The notes under the pieces are model-generated. The model saw only the letters and a list, made by a program, of their open reading frames with translations. It made no database searches and was not told where the DNA came from. From CAVVSD01 sp963750895 (lineage in GTDB: Bacteria > Actinomycetota > Thermoleophilia > Solirubrobacterales > Solirubrobacteraceae), in contig CAVVSD010000008.1 in NCBI GenBank assembly GCA_963750895.1, positions 496,001-560,000 on the forward strand: a DNA stretch of 64,000 bases, written 5' to 3'. This document shows, piece by piece, positions 24,199 to 32,614 of this stretch; the first letter of the stretch is position 1; each line of letters begins with the position of its first letter. The position numbers were made by a program, and so were the translations under genes.

Positions 24199-24986
24199 GG
24201 CTCGACGGCAAGGTCGCGCTCGTGACGGGATGCGGGACGGCCGAGCCGGGATGGGGCAACGGGAAGACGATCTCCGTGCTGTTCGCCCGTCAGGGCGCGA
24301 CGATCGCGGGCGTCGACCGCGACCTCGACGCGGCTGCCGAGACGCAGCGGATCATCCGCGAGGAGGGCGGCGCCTGCGAGATCGACGCGTGCGACGTCAC
24401 GGACGCCGAGCAGGTCGCCGCGTACGTGGCGCGCGTCGTCGAGCGCTTCGGGCGCATCGACGTCCTGGTCAACAACGTCGGGCGCTCCGCGCCCGGCGGG
24501 CCGGTCGAGCTGGACCCGCAGGCGTGGGAGGACCAGATGGCCGTCAACCTGCGCAGCACGTACCTGCTGTGCCACGAGGTGCTGCCGGTCATGGAGCGCG
24601 CGGGCGGCGGCGCGGTCGTGAGCGTCGCGTCGGTCGCGGGGCTGCGCTACATCGGCAAGCCGCAGGTGGGCTACGCCGCGGCGAAGGCGGCGCTGCTGCA
24701 GTTCACCCGCACGACCGGGGTCATCTACGCGAGCCGCGGCGTGCGCCTGAACTGCGTCGTCCCCGGCCTCATCCACACGCCGCTCGTGGACCGGCTCGCC
24801 GACCTGTACGCCGACGGCGACCGCGAGGGCTACGCCGCCCACCGCCACGCCCAGGTGCCGATGGGCAGGATGGGCGACGCGTGGGACGTCGCGCACGCGG
24901 CGTTGTTCCTGGCCTCCGACGAGGCGCGCTACGTCACCGCGACCGAGCTCGTCGTGGACGGCGGTCTGATCGCGACGACACCGTGA
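24192..24986 (+). CDS. Short-chain dehydrogenase/reductase
   Basis: A 264-residue SDR. The nucleotide loop is unusual, TGCGTAEPGWGNG, with extra residues compared with TGxxxGxG; NNVG, SVASVAG, YAAAKAALLQF and ELVVDGGLI are normal. Asp in AGVDRDLD favours NAD. The GTG at 24192 overlaps the reductase stop by 7 bases but lacks a clear ribosome site, so the exact start is uncertain. Being the third gene of the run after the methyltransferase and MTHFR, it is likely cotranscribed. The substrate is unknown. Confidence 0.8.
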   Translation: MLRLDGKVALVTGCGTAEPGWGNGKTISVLFARQGATIAGVDRDLDAAAETQRIIREEGGACEIDACDVTDAEQVAAYVARVVERFGRIDVLVNNVGRSAPGGPVELDPQAWEDQMAVNLRSTYLLCHEVLPVMERAGGGAVVSVASVAGLRYIGKPQVGYAAAKAALLQFTRTTGVIYASRGVRLNCVVPGLIHTPLVDRLADLYADGDREGYAAHRHAQVPMGRMGDAWDVAHAALFLASDEARYVTATELVVDGGLIATTP

Positions 24987-24995
24987 ACGGCCGGG

Positions 24996-25238
24996 TCAGG
25001 GGATCTCGATCTCCCTGACCTCGATCGGGGTGGTGCGCTCGGCCACGTAGTGCGGCAGCAGCGCCAGGGCGGCGTCGTGGTCGTCGGCGCGGACGAACCA
25101 CCAGACGGCGTGGCCGCCGGTCAGGCAGGACGACGGGGCGGAGTGGCGGCGCAGCGGGCTGTCGAACCCGAGCCAGGCGGCGAACGTGACCGCGCAGTCG
25201 CGCGGCTCGTGCTCGTGGTGCAGGAGGAAGGCAGGCAT
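24996..25238 (-). CDS. Small conserved protein of unknown function
   Basis: An 80-residue protein: MPAFLLHHEHEPRDCAVTFA, then SSCLTGGHAVWWFVRADDHD and LLPHYVAERTTPIEVREIEI. The compact ferredoxin-like pattern (strand, helix, strand) and His-rich start are familiar from other Thermoleophilia proteins of unknown function, from memory only. It is convergent with the SDR and divergent from the LAL regulator. No partner gene is seen. Confidence 0.7.
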   Translation of the reverse strand: MPAFLLHHEHEPRDCAVTFAAWLGFDSPLRRHSAPSSCLTGGHAVWWFVRADDHDAALALLPHYVAERTTPIEVREIEIP

Positions 25239-25297
25239 GTGGCACAGCCTGCGCCGCCGAGCGCCGCAGATCATCGGGGACAATCCCTGGACCGGAG

Positions 25298-25303
25298 TAG
25301 GGT
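25298..25303 (+). promoter_or_regulatory. -10-like TAGGGT before the LAL regulator
   Basis: TAGGGT ends 9 bases before GTG 25313, matching the leaderless promoter pattern. Confidence 0.4.
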
Positions 25304-25312
25304 CGCGTCGAG

Positions 25313-28216
25313 GTGTCCATCGACTCCACTGCCCGGCCGACCGTGGGGCGCGACGACGAGCTCGCACAGCTCGAGCTGGCGCTCGACGCGCTGGACGGAG
25401 GAAGCTCCGCCTGCCTCGCCGTCGAGGGCGAGGCCGGGATCGGCAAGACGCGCCTGCTGGCCGAGCTGCGGCGCCGTGCCGAGGACCGGGGCTGCCTGGT
25501 CCTCTCGGGCTCGGCGGCGGAGTTCGAGCGCGAGCTGCCGTTCAGCGTCTGGACGGATGCGCTCGACGCGTACGTCGCCTCGCAGGACCTCGGGCTGGAC
25601 GGCGACCGGGACGCAGAGCTCCTCACGGAGCTCGCCGGCATCCTCCCGTCCCTGCGCGGCGCCGGCGACACGGGCGCGCCCCCGCTCGCCGACGAGCGCT
25701 ACCGGGCGCACAGGGCCGTCCGCAGCCTGCTCGGGCTCCTCGCCGCGCAGCGGGCGCTCGTCCTCGTGCTCGACGACCTGCACTGGAGCGACACCGCGTC
25801 GATCGAGCTCCTGGCGGCCCTCGTGCGGCGTGGAACCGCGGCGCCGGTCCTCTTCGCGCTCGGCTTCCGGCCCGGGCAGAAGGCCGGGCTGCTCGCGAGC
25901 GCGCTCGCGGTGCCGGCCGCGCGGCGCATCGCGCTGGGACCGCTCAGCGAGGCCGAGGCGGCCGAGCTGCTCCGCGACCTCGACGCACGCGCTGCGAGCG
26001 ACGCCTACCGGCACGGCGGCGGGAACCCGTTCTACCTCGAGCAGCTCGCCCGCGCGACCGAGGGGCCCGCTGGGACGGCCGCGCTCCAGGAGGAGGGCGC
26101 GGCCGGGGTGCCGCCCGCCGTCGCGGCGTCGCTCGCGGAGGAGCTCGGCTCGCTCAGCGCCGCCGAGCGCGGCCTGCTCGAGGCCGCGTCCGTCGCCGGC
26201 GAGCCGTTCGAGCCGGACCTCGCCGGCGTCATCGCCGGGCAGACCCCCGCCGAAGCGTTGACCGCGCTCGACGGCCTCCTCGCCCTCGACCTCGTGCGGC
26301 CGACCCACGTCCCGCGTCGCTTCACGTTCCGGCACCCGCTCGTCCGCCGCGCCGTCTACGAGTCGGTGCCCGGGGGCCGGCGGCTGGCGGCACACGCACT
26401 GGCGGCGGACGCGCTCGCGGCGCGCGGCGCCGCGGCCGCCGAGCGCGCGCACCACGTCGAGCAGTCGGCGGCGCCCGGCGACGAGGACGCGATCGCACTG
26501 CTGCTCGAAGCCGGCGCGGCGAGCGCGGCCCGCGCGCCGGGCGCCGCGGCGCACTGGCTCCTGGCCGCGTTGCGGCTGCTCCCCGCGCAGGACGCGCCGC
26601 GCCAGGTCGAGGTCCGGATGGCGCTCGCCCGGGCGCAGCGGTCGCAGGGCGACCTCGAGCGCTGCCGGACGACGCTGCTCGACGCACTCGAGCTGCTGCC
26701 GCCGGACTCGACCGCCGAGCGCGTCGAGCTGACCGCGCGCTGCGCGTCGATCGAGCACTGGCTCGGCCGTCACGAGGAGGCCCACCGCCGCCTCACCGGC
26801 GCATGGGAGGCGCTGCCGGACCGCGAGTCGCCCGCGGCCGCGGCCCTGCAGATCGAGCTGGCGGTCGACGGGCTCTACGAGCTGGACTTCGAGGGGACGC
26901 TGGCGATGGGCCGCGGCGCGCTGGAGGCGGCGCGCGCCGGCGACGACCGACTGCTCACCGCCGCCGCCGCGGCCGCGCTGTGCCTCGGGGAGGTGGCCGC
27001 CGGCAGGACCGAGGACGCGCGGGCGCACCGCGCGGAGGCGGTCGCGCTGGTCGAGCGGCTGTCGGACGCCGAGCTGGCCCCGCGGCTCGAGGCGCTCTAC
27101 CACCTCGGCTGGGCGGAGAACTACCTCGAGCACTACGACGACGCGGCGAGCCGCGCCGACCGCGGCATCGCGATCGCCCGCGCCACCGGCGAGGGACGGC
27201 TGCTCGTGCCGATGATGCTCGTGAAGGGCTACACGTTCGAGATGCAGGGGCGGCTCGCGGAGGCCATCGACCTCTGCGAGGCGGCCGTCGAGGCGACCCG
27301 CCTCTCGGCGACCCCGCACGATCTGTCGTGGGCGTTGTTCGAGCTCGCGTTCGCCGCGTACCACGCCGGCGATCTCGACGGCGCGATCGCGGCGGCCGAG
27401 GAGAGCGCGCAGGTCGGGGGCAGGCTCGCCGGCGAGACCATGCCCGCCGGCGGCGGCGGGCCTGGATGGGTGCTCTCCATGTCGCTGTTCGAGGCGGGTG
27501 AGGTGGAGCGCGCGTGGGAGATGATGCGCGGTCTCGGGGACGACGACCTGCTGCACAAGATCCCCGTGGAGCGCAACTTCGACTGGGAGGTGCTGGCCCT
27601 CGTCGAGCTCGCGCGGGGGCACCGCGACGCCGCCGAGTCCTACGTGCGGCGCAGCGAGGCGCACGCCGAGCTGCTGGCTCTGCAGCTCCCCCGGGCGCTC
27701 GCCCTCCGGGGCCGTGCGACGCTCCTGCTCGCCGACGGGAACGCGGCGGAGGCCGCCGCGCTGTCGCTGGAGGCGGCGGACGTCGCCGCGAGCATCGGCG
27801 CCCGGCTGCCGGCCGCGTTCTGCAACGCCCTCGCGGGGCGCGCGCTCGCCGCGGCCGGGGATCGCCCGCGGGCGATCACGACGCTGCGCCTGGCCGAGAG
27901 CGAGCTGTCGGCGTGCGGGTCGATCCGCGTGCGCGACGAGATGCGCCGCGAGCTGCGGCGGCTCGGCGCGCGAGCCGAGCCCCGCGGGCCCGCCACCGGC
28001 GCGGACGCCGGCGTGGCGTCGCTGACGCGTCGCGAGCTGCAGATCGCGGACCTCGTGACCGACCGGCACACGAACCGCGAGATCGCGGGGACGCTCTTCC
28101 TCAGCGAGAAGACCGTCGAGTCGCACATGCGCAACATCTTCGTGAAGCTCAGCGTGTCCTCCCGGGTCGACGTCGCGCGCGCGATCGAGCGCGACCGCCA
28201 GGAGCACGCCGGATGA
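25313..28216 (+). CDS. LAL-type LuxR regulator with AAA ATPase
   Basis: A 967-residue MalT/LAL-type regulator. The N-terminal ATPase has Walker A GEAGIGKTRLL (about residues 42-52), Walker B LVLVLDDLHWSD, and GGGNPFYLEQL. A long TPR-like alpha-helical region (about 350-880) follows. The C-terminal LuxR domain reads LTRRELQIADLVTDRHTNREI and LSEKTVESHMRNIFVKL. These proteins sense a small ligand and activate nearby genes. The stop overlaps the APC permease start by 4 bases, making the permease or its cargo the natural target. Confidence 0.9.
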   Translation: MSIDSTARPTVGRDDELAQLELALDALDGGSSACLAVEGEAGIGKTRLLAELRRRAEDRGCLVLSGSAAEFERELPFSVWTDALDAYVASQDLGLDGDRDAELLTELAGILPSLRGAGDTGAPPLADERYRAHRAVRSLLGLLAAQRALVLVLDDLHWSDTASIELLAALVRRGTAAPVLFALGFRPGQKAGLLASALAVPAARRIALGPLSEAEAAELLRDLDARAASDAYRHGGGNPFYLEQLARATEGPAGTAALQEEGAAGVPPAVAASLAEELGSLSAAERGLLEAASVAGEPFEPDLAGVIAGQTPAEALTALDGLLALDLVRPTHVPRRFTFRHPLVRRAVYESVPGGRRLAAHALAADALAARGAAAAERAHHVEQSAAPGDEDAIALLLEAGAASAARAPGAAAHWLLAALRLLPAQDAPRQVEVRMALARAQRSQGDLERCRTTLLDALELLPPDSTAERVELTARCASIEHWLGRHEEAHRRLTGAWEALPDRESPAAAALQIELAVDGLYELDFEGTLAMGRGALEAARAGDDRLLTAAAAAALCLGEVAAGRTEDARAHRAEAVALVERLSDAELAPRLEALYHLGWAENYLEHYDDAASRADRGIAIARATGEGRLLVPMMLVKGYTFEMQGRLAEAIDLCEAAVEATRLSATPHDLSWALFELAFAAYHAGDLDGAIAAAEESAQVGGRLAGETMPAGGGGPGWVLSMSLFEAGEVERAWEMMRGLGDDDLLHKIPVERNFDWEVLALVELARGHRDAAESYVRRSEAHAELLALQLPRALALRGRATLLLADGNAAEAAALSLEAADVAASIGARLPAAFCNALAGRALAAAGDRPRAITTLRLAESELSACGSIRVRDEMRRELRRLGARAEPRGPATGADAGVASLTRRELQIADLVTDRHTNREIAGTLFLSEKTVESHMRNIFVKLSVSSRVDVARAIERDRQEHAG

Positions 28217-29667
28217 CCGCGGTCGCTGCGCCGGCCGATCCGGACGCGGCGCGGCTGGCCGAGCTGGGCTACGCGCAGGAGCTCTCGCGCCGGCTGCGGC
28301 TGCGCGACAACGTCGCACTCGGCTTCGCCGCGATCTCGCCCGTCGTCGGGCTGTACGGCGTCGCGCTCGTCGGCACGATCGTCGCCGGCCCGGCATGGAT
28401 CTGGGTCCTGCCGGTCGCCCTGGCGGGCCAGTGCCTGCTGCTCGCGGTGTACTCCGAGCTGGCGTCGGAGTTCCCCGTCGCCGGCGGCGCCTACCAGTGG
28501 AGCCGCCGCCTCATGGGCGGGGCCTACGGCTGGATGGGCGGCTGGGTCGCGATCTGCGCCTACGCCGTGGCGAACACGACGATCGCGTATCTCGGGGCGC
28601 CGTGGGCGCTGGTCCTCGTGGGGATCGAGCCCACCCCGAACGCGATCGTCGTGACCGGGATGCTCCTCGTCCTCGTCGCGGCGTTCGTCGGCGCCCTGGG
28701 CATCGACGTCCTCGGGCGCGCCGTGCGTCTGGGCATCGTGGCCGAGGCGATCGCGTCCGTCGGCATCGGTCTCGCGCTCCTGCTCGTCTTCCGCACGCAG
28801 GACCTGTCGCTCCTCACCCACAGCCTCGGCGCGGAGGCGCTGTCCGGAGGGTCCGTGGCCGCGGGGATGCTGGCGGCGCTCGCCGTCGGCGGCTGGGTCT
28901 TCATCGGCTTCGACGCGTGCGTCGCGGCCTCCGAGGAGACGCGGGGCGCCGCGCGTCACGTCCCGCGCGCGATCTGGCTCGCGCTGCTGAGCGTCGCCGC
29001 GATCGTCGTGCTCAACGCCGTCGCGGTCGCGCTCGCGCACCCGGAGCCGGCGGCCGTCGTCGCCGGGGCCGACCCGGATCCCGTCGGCACGGCGGTGGTC
29101 ACCTCGTTCGGCGGGTGGTCGGCGAAGCCGTTCGCGGCGGTCGTCCTCGCTGCGTTCCTCGCCTGCGCGATCGCGGCGCAGGCGCTGACGGCGCGCGTGA
29201 TCTACTCGATCGCCCGCGACGGCGTCCTGCCCGCGTCGGGGTTCCTGCGGCGGGTCGACCGGCGCCGCTCGCCGATCGGCGCGATCGTCGTCACCGCGGT
29301 CGTCGCCTGCCTCGGCCTGCTGCTCGGGCTGCACACGGCGGCGGTGGGCAGCCTCATCGCCTTCGGCACCGCGGCGATCTACGTCTCGTTCCTCCTCATC
29401 GCGCTCGCCGCGCTCATCGCCCGCGTGCGTGGGACGTGGGTGCCCGCCGGGCAGGTGGGTCGAGGGCGCGCGGCGCTGGTCATCAACGTCCTCGCGGTTG
29501 CGTGGCTCGCGTTCGAGACCGTGAACATCGCCTGGCCGCGCACGTCGCTCGCACCTCCGGGGGCGCCCGTCTACCAGGTGTGGGCGGCGCCGATCGTGCT
29601 CGCGATCATCGGCATCGCCGGGCTCACGTACCTGGTCGTGGCCCGGCCGGACCGGCGCGTGCCGTAG
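28213..29667 (+). CDS. APC-superfamily amino acid/amine permease
   Basis: A 484-residue transporter with about 12 membrane helices. It shows LGFAAISPVVGLYGVALVG, EFPVAGGAYQWSRRLMG, FIGFDACVAASEETRGAARHVPRAI and a long C-terminal set of helices, the pattern of the APC family (amino acid/polyamine/organocation). EETRNP-like EETRGAARHVPRAI is typical of the GABA and choline subgroup. The N-terminal tail is cytoplasmic and charged. ATG 28213 overlaps the LAL gene stop (ATGA). The substrate cannot be fixed. Confidence 0.87.
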   Translation: MTAVAAPADPDAARLAELGYAQELSRRLRLRDNVALGFAAISPVVGLYGVALVGTIVAGPAWIWVLPVALAGQCLLLAVYSELASEFPVAGGAYQWSRRLMGGAYGWMGGWVAICAYAVANTTIAYLGAPWALVLVGIEPTPNAIVVTGMLLVLVAAFVGALGIDVLGRAVRLGIVAEAIASVGIGLALLLVFRTQDLSLLTHSLGAEALSGGSVAAGMLAALAVGGWVFIGFDACVAASEETRGAARHVPRAIWLALLSVAAIVVLNAVAVALAHPEPAAVVAGADPDPVGTAVVTSFGGWSAKPFAAVVLAAFLACAIAAQALTARVIYSIARDGVLPASGFLRRVDRRRSPIGAIVVTAVVACLGLLLGLHTAAVGSLIAFGTAAIYVSFLLIALAALIARVRGTWVPAGQVGRGRAALVINVLAVAWLAFETVNIAWPRTSLAPPGAPVYQVWAAPIVLAIIGIAGLTYLVVARPDRRVP

Positions 29668-29736
29668 CCCGCTCAGGGGCGAGGTTCAGGGTGCCTCCCC
29701 GATGTTCCGGGGGTCTGGCGGGAGCAGGCTGGACCC

Positions 29737-29886
29737 ATGCTCACCACCGCCTCCCACGCCCCGCACGTCTACATCCAGTGCGACGTCCCCGACGGGATGA
29801 CGCTCGTCGAGTGGCGTCGTTCACACAGCGCCGCTCCCAAGCGCCGCCGCCTCCGCCTCCGCAGGCCGTTCAGGAGCACGTCATGA
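29737..29886 (+). CDS. 49-residue basic small protein
   Basis: The short ORF reads MLTTASHAPHVYIQCDVPDG, then MTLVEWRR and an arginine-rich tail (KRRRLRLRRPF). The HVYIQCDVPDGMTLxEWRR core is familiar from other Solirubrobacterales small proteins, from memory only. Its TGA overlaps the ATG of the following 51-residue gene (ATGA), and GGGAGCAGG lies about 7 bases upstream. The pair looks like a real two-gene unit of unknown function. Confidence 0.6.
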   Translation: MLTTASHAPHVYIQCDVPDGMTLVEWRRSHSAAPKRRRLRLRRPFRSTS

Positions 29887-30038
29887 CCGCCACCGAAGCA
29901 CGGCTGCAGCTCTTCCGCCTGATCGCCGACCGCGAGGACGCACAGGAGATCGCCGACACGCGCGCGGCCTATGTCGGCCTCGCCGTCACCGAGATCGCGA
30001 CGCTGCGCGCCGAGCTCTCCGGACCGCAGGTCGGCTGA
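29883..30038 (+). CDS. 51-residue small helical protein
   Basis: A short protein, MTATEARLQLFRLIADREDA followed by QEIADTRAAYVGLAVTEIATLRAEL. It is predicted to be all alpha-helix and could form a coiled coil. CAGGAGCACGTC before the ATG gives a clear ribosome site. It is translationally coupled to the preceding basic protein. No function can be assigned. Confidence 0.6.
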   Translation: MTATEARLQLFRLIADREDAQEIADTRAAYVGLAVTEIATLRAELSGPQVG

Positions 30039-30056
30039 ACCTGCTGTGATCCGCGC

Positions 30057-30479
30057 GTGAGCCGCGCGGTCGAGGAGCGCAACCGCCGCATGCTGCGGGC
30101 CCGCGACGCGATGGACCGCGGGTTCGCCCGGCCGCTCGACGTCCCGGCGCTCGCGCGCATCGCGCACGTCTCGGAGGCCCACTTCATCCGGGAGTTCCGC
30201 GCGACGTTCGCCGAGACGCCGCACCGCTACCTGCAGCGCCGCCGCGTGGAGCGCGCGGCGTTCCTCCTGCGCGAGACCGACCGCAGCGTCACCGAGATCT
30301 GCCTCGACGTCGGGTTCGCGAGCCTCGGGACGTTCAGCCGGACGTTCCGCGCGATCCTCGGCGAGTCGCCGACCGCGTACCGGCGGCGCGCGGTGCCCGT
30401 CGCCGTCCCCGACTGCTTCGTGCGGGCGTGGACGCGACCGAGCAGTTCCGGAGAAGCGCGCCCGGCGGTGCGGAGCTAG
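30057..30479 (+). CDS. AraC-type HTH regulator (short)
   Basis: A 140-residue protein made almost only of the two AraC helix-turn-helix units: LDVPALARIAHVSEAHFIREF, TPHRYLQRRRVERAAFLLRE and SVTEICLDVGFASLGTFSRTF. There is no sensor domain. Stand-alone AraC modules next to a VOC (glyoxalase-like) gene are a common actinobacterial pairing, and the VOC gene begins 10 bases after this one ends. Start GTG 30057. Confidence 0.85.
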   Translation: MSRAVEERNRRMLRARDAMDRGFARPLDVPALARIAHVSEAHFIREFRATFAETPHRYLQRRRVERAAFLLRETDRSVTEICLDVGFASLGTFSRTFRAILGESPTAYRRRAVPVAVPDCFVRAWTRPSSSGEARPAVRS

Positions 30480-30482
30480 CGT
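30477..30482 (+). promoter_or_regulatory. -10-like TAGCGT before the VOC gene
   Basis: TAGCGT overlaps the stop codon of the AraC gene and ends 7 bases before ATG 30490, so the VOC gene may have its own leaderless promoter. Confidence 0.4.
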
Positions 30483-30489
30483 CGCCGAC

Positions 30490-30900
30490 ATGCCGATCAC
30501 CGCCCTCACCCACTCGCAGATCTTCGTCCTCGACCAGGACCAGGCGCTCGACTTCTACGTCGGCAAGCTCGGCCTGAAGGTCGCCGAGGACGTCGACATG
30601 GGCTTCATGCGCTGGCTCACCGTGAGCGTCCCCGGCGACGACGGCCGCGAGATCCTGCTCGAGCGGCCGGGGGCGCCGTCGCACGACGACGCGACCGCGG
30701 CCGAGATCCGCGAGCTCGTCGCGAAGGGCGCGGGAGGCGGCACGCTCATCTTCCGCACGGACGACTGCCAGGCGACCTACGACGCCCTGGTCGCGCAGGG
30801 CGTCGAGTTCACCGAGGAGCCCACCGAGCGCCCCTACGGGATCGACTGCGCGCTGCGCGACCCGTCGGGGAACCACATCCGGATCACGCAGCGTGGCTGA
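30490..30900 (+). CDS. VOC/glyoxalase-family protein
   Basis: A 136-residue vicinal-oxygen-chelate protein with two beta-alpha-beta-beta-beta halves: HSQIFVLDQDQALDFYVGKLGLK, then FRTDDCQATYDALVAQGVEF and CALRDPSGNHIRI. The metal-ligand His/Glu pattern (H8, E near LLERPG) is partly present. Such proteins include dioxygenases, resistance proteins and glyoxalases. It is paired with the AraC regulator upstream and overlaps the dehydrogenase downstream by 8 bases. Confidence 0.85.
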   Translation: MPITALTHSQIFVLDQDQALDFYVGKLGLKVAEDVDMGFMRWLTVSVPGDDGREILLERPGAPSHDDATAAEIRELVAKGAGGGTLIFRTDDCQATYDALVAQGVEFTEEPTERPYGIDCALRDPSGNHIRITQRG

Positions 30901-31657
30901 CGGCCCGCCGACGATCGCGCTCCTGGGGCTCGGGGAGGCCGGCGGGCGCTTCGCGCGCGATCTGCGCGAGGCGGGCGTCGGCGTCCGCGGATGGGATCCG
31001 CTGCCCGAGACGGGGCCGGATGCGGCGAGCGCCTCGGCGGCCGCGGACGGCGCCGACATCGTGCTGAGCGCGAACTCGGCCGCCGACGCGGCGACCGCCG
31101 CGCGCTCCGTGCTCGACGTCCTGCGTCCCGGGCAGGCCTTCGCCGACCTCAACACCGGCTCGCCGGAGCTCAAGGCCGAGCTCGCGCGGATCGTCGCGCC
31201 GACGGGCGCCGGGTTCGCCGACGTCGCGCTCATGGCGCCGGTGCCCGGGAAGGGCATCGGCACGCCGGCGCTGGCGTCCGGCGACGGGGCGGAGCGGTTC
31301 GCCGAGCTGCTGCGTCCGCTCGGCATGCCGGTCGAGATCGTGGGCGCGCTGCCGGGCGCCGCGGCCGAGCGCAAGCTGCTGCGCTCGATCGTCTGGAAGG
31401 GCCTCGCGGCGGTGGTCCTCGAGGCGACCGCCGCGGGCGCGGCCGCCGGCAAGGCGGAGGAGGTCCGGGCGGAGATCCTCGGGATCCTGGCCGAGGCCGA
31501 CGAGGCGCTCGTCGAGCGGATGCTCACCGGGAGCCGGACCCACGCGACGCGGCGCACGCACGAGATGGAGGCCGTCGGCGAGATGCTGCGCGACCTCGGC
31601 GTGCCGTCGTGGATGAGCGACGGCTCTGCCGAATGGCTGCGGTCGTTGCGTCCGTAA
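30893..31657 (+). CDS. 6-phosphogluconate-dehydrogenase-like oxidoreductase
   Basis: A 254-residue NAD(P)-binding protein of the beta-hydroxyacid dehydrogenase group. IALLGLGEAGGRFARDLREAG is the dinucleotide fold and DLNTGSPELKAEL the substrate loop; FADVALMAPVPGKGIGTPALASG and the Lys in KLLRSIVWKGLAAVVLEA match the family with the DUF1932-type C-terminal helical domain. The GTG at 30893 lies inside the VOC gene end (8-base overlap), so both may act in one pathway. The substrate is unknown. Confidence 0.82.
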   Translation: MADGPPTIALLGLGEAGGRFARDLREAGVGVRGWDPLPETGPDAASASAAADGADIVLSANSAADAATAARSVLDVLRPGQAFADLNTGSPELKAELARIVAPTGAGFADVALMAPVPGKGIGTPALASGDGAERFAELLRPLGMPVEIVGALPGAAAERKLLRSIVWKGLAAVVLEATAAGAAAGKAEEVRAEILGILAEADEALVERMLTGSRTHATRRTHEMEAVGEMLRDLGVPSWMSDGSAEWLRSLRP

Positions 31658-31672
31658 GGGGGGCGAAAGACG

Positions 31673-31706
31673 GAAGGTCGGCACCTCGATGCCCTGATGG
31701 CGCATC
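31673..31706 (+). repeat. Left arm of inverted repeat framing the AbiEi-like gene
   Basis: Thirty-four bases beginning GAAGGTCGGCACCTCGATGC match the reverse complement of 32579-32612 at 28 positions. The arm contains the gene's ATG (31697). See the right arm for the partner. Confidence 0.6.
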
Positions 31707-32590
31707 CTGATGCCGAGCTTGCAGCGCTCGCGCGCACCGCCCATGGGGTCGTGACGCGGCGCGGACTCCTGGCGGCGGGCCTGACGCACGCCGAGATCCG
31801 ACACCGGCAGGCCTCCGGCGCGCTGCACATCGTGCATCGCGGGGTGTACCGCGTCGGCCACCTGGCACCCAGCACGGACGCCGACTACCTCGCCGCGGTC
31901 TTCGCCGGCGGGGACGACGCCTGCCTCGCGGGCCTCGCCGCGGCGTGGCAGTTCGGCGTCGTGCGCGGGCGACCGCCGGTGCCGGAGGTGTGGACGCGGG
32001 CGCGCCGACGGATCGCGGGCGTCGCGACGCGCTGCGGCGTGCGCGATCCGCGCGATCGGACCATCTGGCGCGGGATCCCGACGGTCACGGTCGCGCGCTG
32101 CTTGGTCGAGCTGGCGGGGGTCCTCGACGCCGAAGGTCTCGCGGCGGCCTGCCACGAGGCGGGCGTCCGGTTCGCGACGACGCCGCGGCACGTCGGGGAC
32201 GCGCTGTCGCGATGGCCCACCGCTCCCGGTGCGCGCGCCCTGCGCTCCGTGATGGCCGGCGACGTGAACGTCGTCCTGTCCCGTCTCGAACGGAACTTCC
32301 TCCGCCTGCTACGCGCCGAGGGCCTCCCTCTCCCGGTCACGAACCGCCCCGCGGGCGGCCGCCGCGTCGACTGCCGCTGGCACGACCGTCGCCTGACCGT
32401 GGAACTCGACTCGTTCCGCTTCCACAACTCGCGCCGCGCGTGGGAGCGCGACCGGCAGCGCGAGCGCGAGGCCTACGCTCGCGGAGACGACTTCCGCCGC
32501 TACACGTGGACCGACGTCACCGAAGCGCCGGCCGCCATGCTCCGAGAGCTGCACGCCCTGCTCCGAGCTCGGTACCCCGATGCTGCATGA
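31697..32590 (+). CDS. AbiEi-antitoxin/DUF559-like protein
   Basis: A 297-residue protein of the type IV AbiEi-antitoxin-like group. The N-terminal winged helix reads GVVTRRGLLAAGLTHAEIRHR and is followed by HIVHRGVYRVGH. The C-terminal part resembles the DUF559/Vsr-type endonuclease fold (VDCRWHDRRLTVELDSFRFH, then RAWERDRQREREAYARGDDF). No AbiEii-type toxin gene is next to it, so a simple toxin-antitoxin role is unsupported. It is framed by inverted repeats that contain its start and stop codons, which suggests a mobile or self-regulating unit. Confidence 0.75.
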   Translation: MAHPDAELAALARTAHGVVTRRGLLAAGLTHAEIRHRQASGALHIVHRGVYRVGHLAPSTDADYLAAVFAGGDDACLAGLAAAWQFGVVRGRPPVPEVWTRARRRIAGVATRCGVRDPRDRTIWRGIPTVTVARCLVELAGVLDAEGLAAACHEAGVRFATTPRHVGDALSRWPTAPGARALRSVMAGDVNVVLSRLERNFLRLLRAEGLPLPVTNRPAGGRRVDCRWHDRRLTVELDSFRFHNSRRAWERDRQREREAYARGDDFRRYTWTDVTEAPAAMLRELHALLRARYPDAA

Positions 32591-32612
32591 GCGCATCGGG
32601 ATGCCGACCTTC
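32579..32612 (+). repeat. Right arm of inverted repeat framing the AbiEi-like gene
   Basis: The reverse complement of this segment begins GAAGGTCGGCATCCCGATGC and agrees with the left arm at 28 of 34 positions. It contains the TGA stop (32588-32590) of the gene. The two arms lie about 870 bases apart in inverted orientation. Confidence 0.6.
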
Positions 32613-32614
32613 GC

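Noticed and set aside
31697..32590. AbiE-type toxin-antitoxin pair
   Set aside because: The AbiEi-like gene has no AbiEii nucleotidyltransferase toxin on either side, so a pair cannot be claimed.
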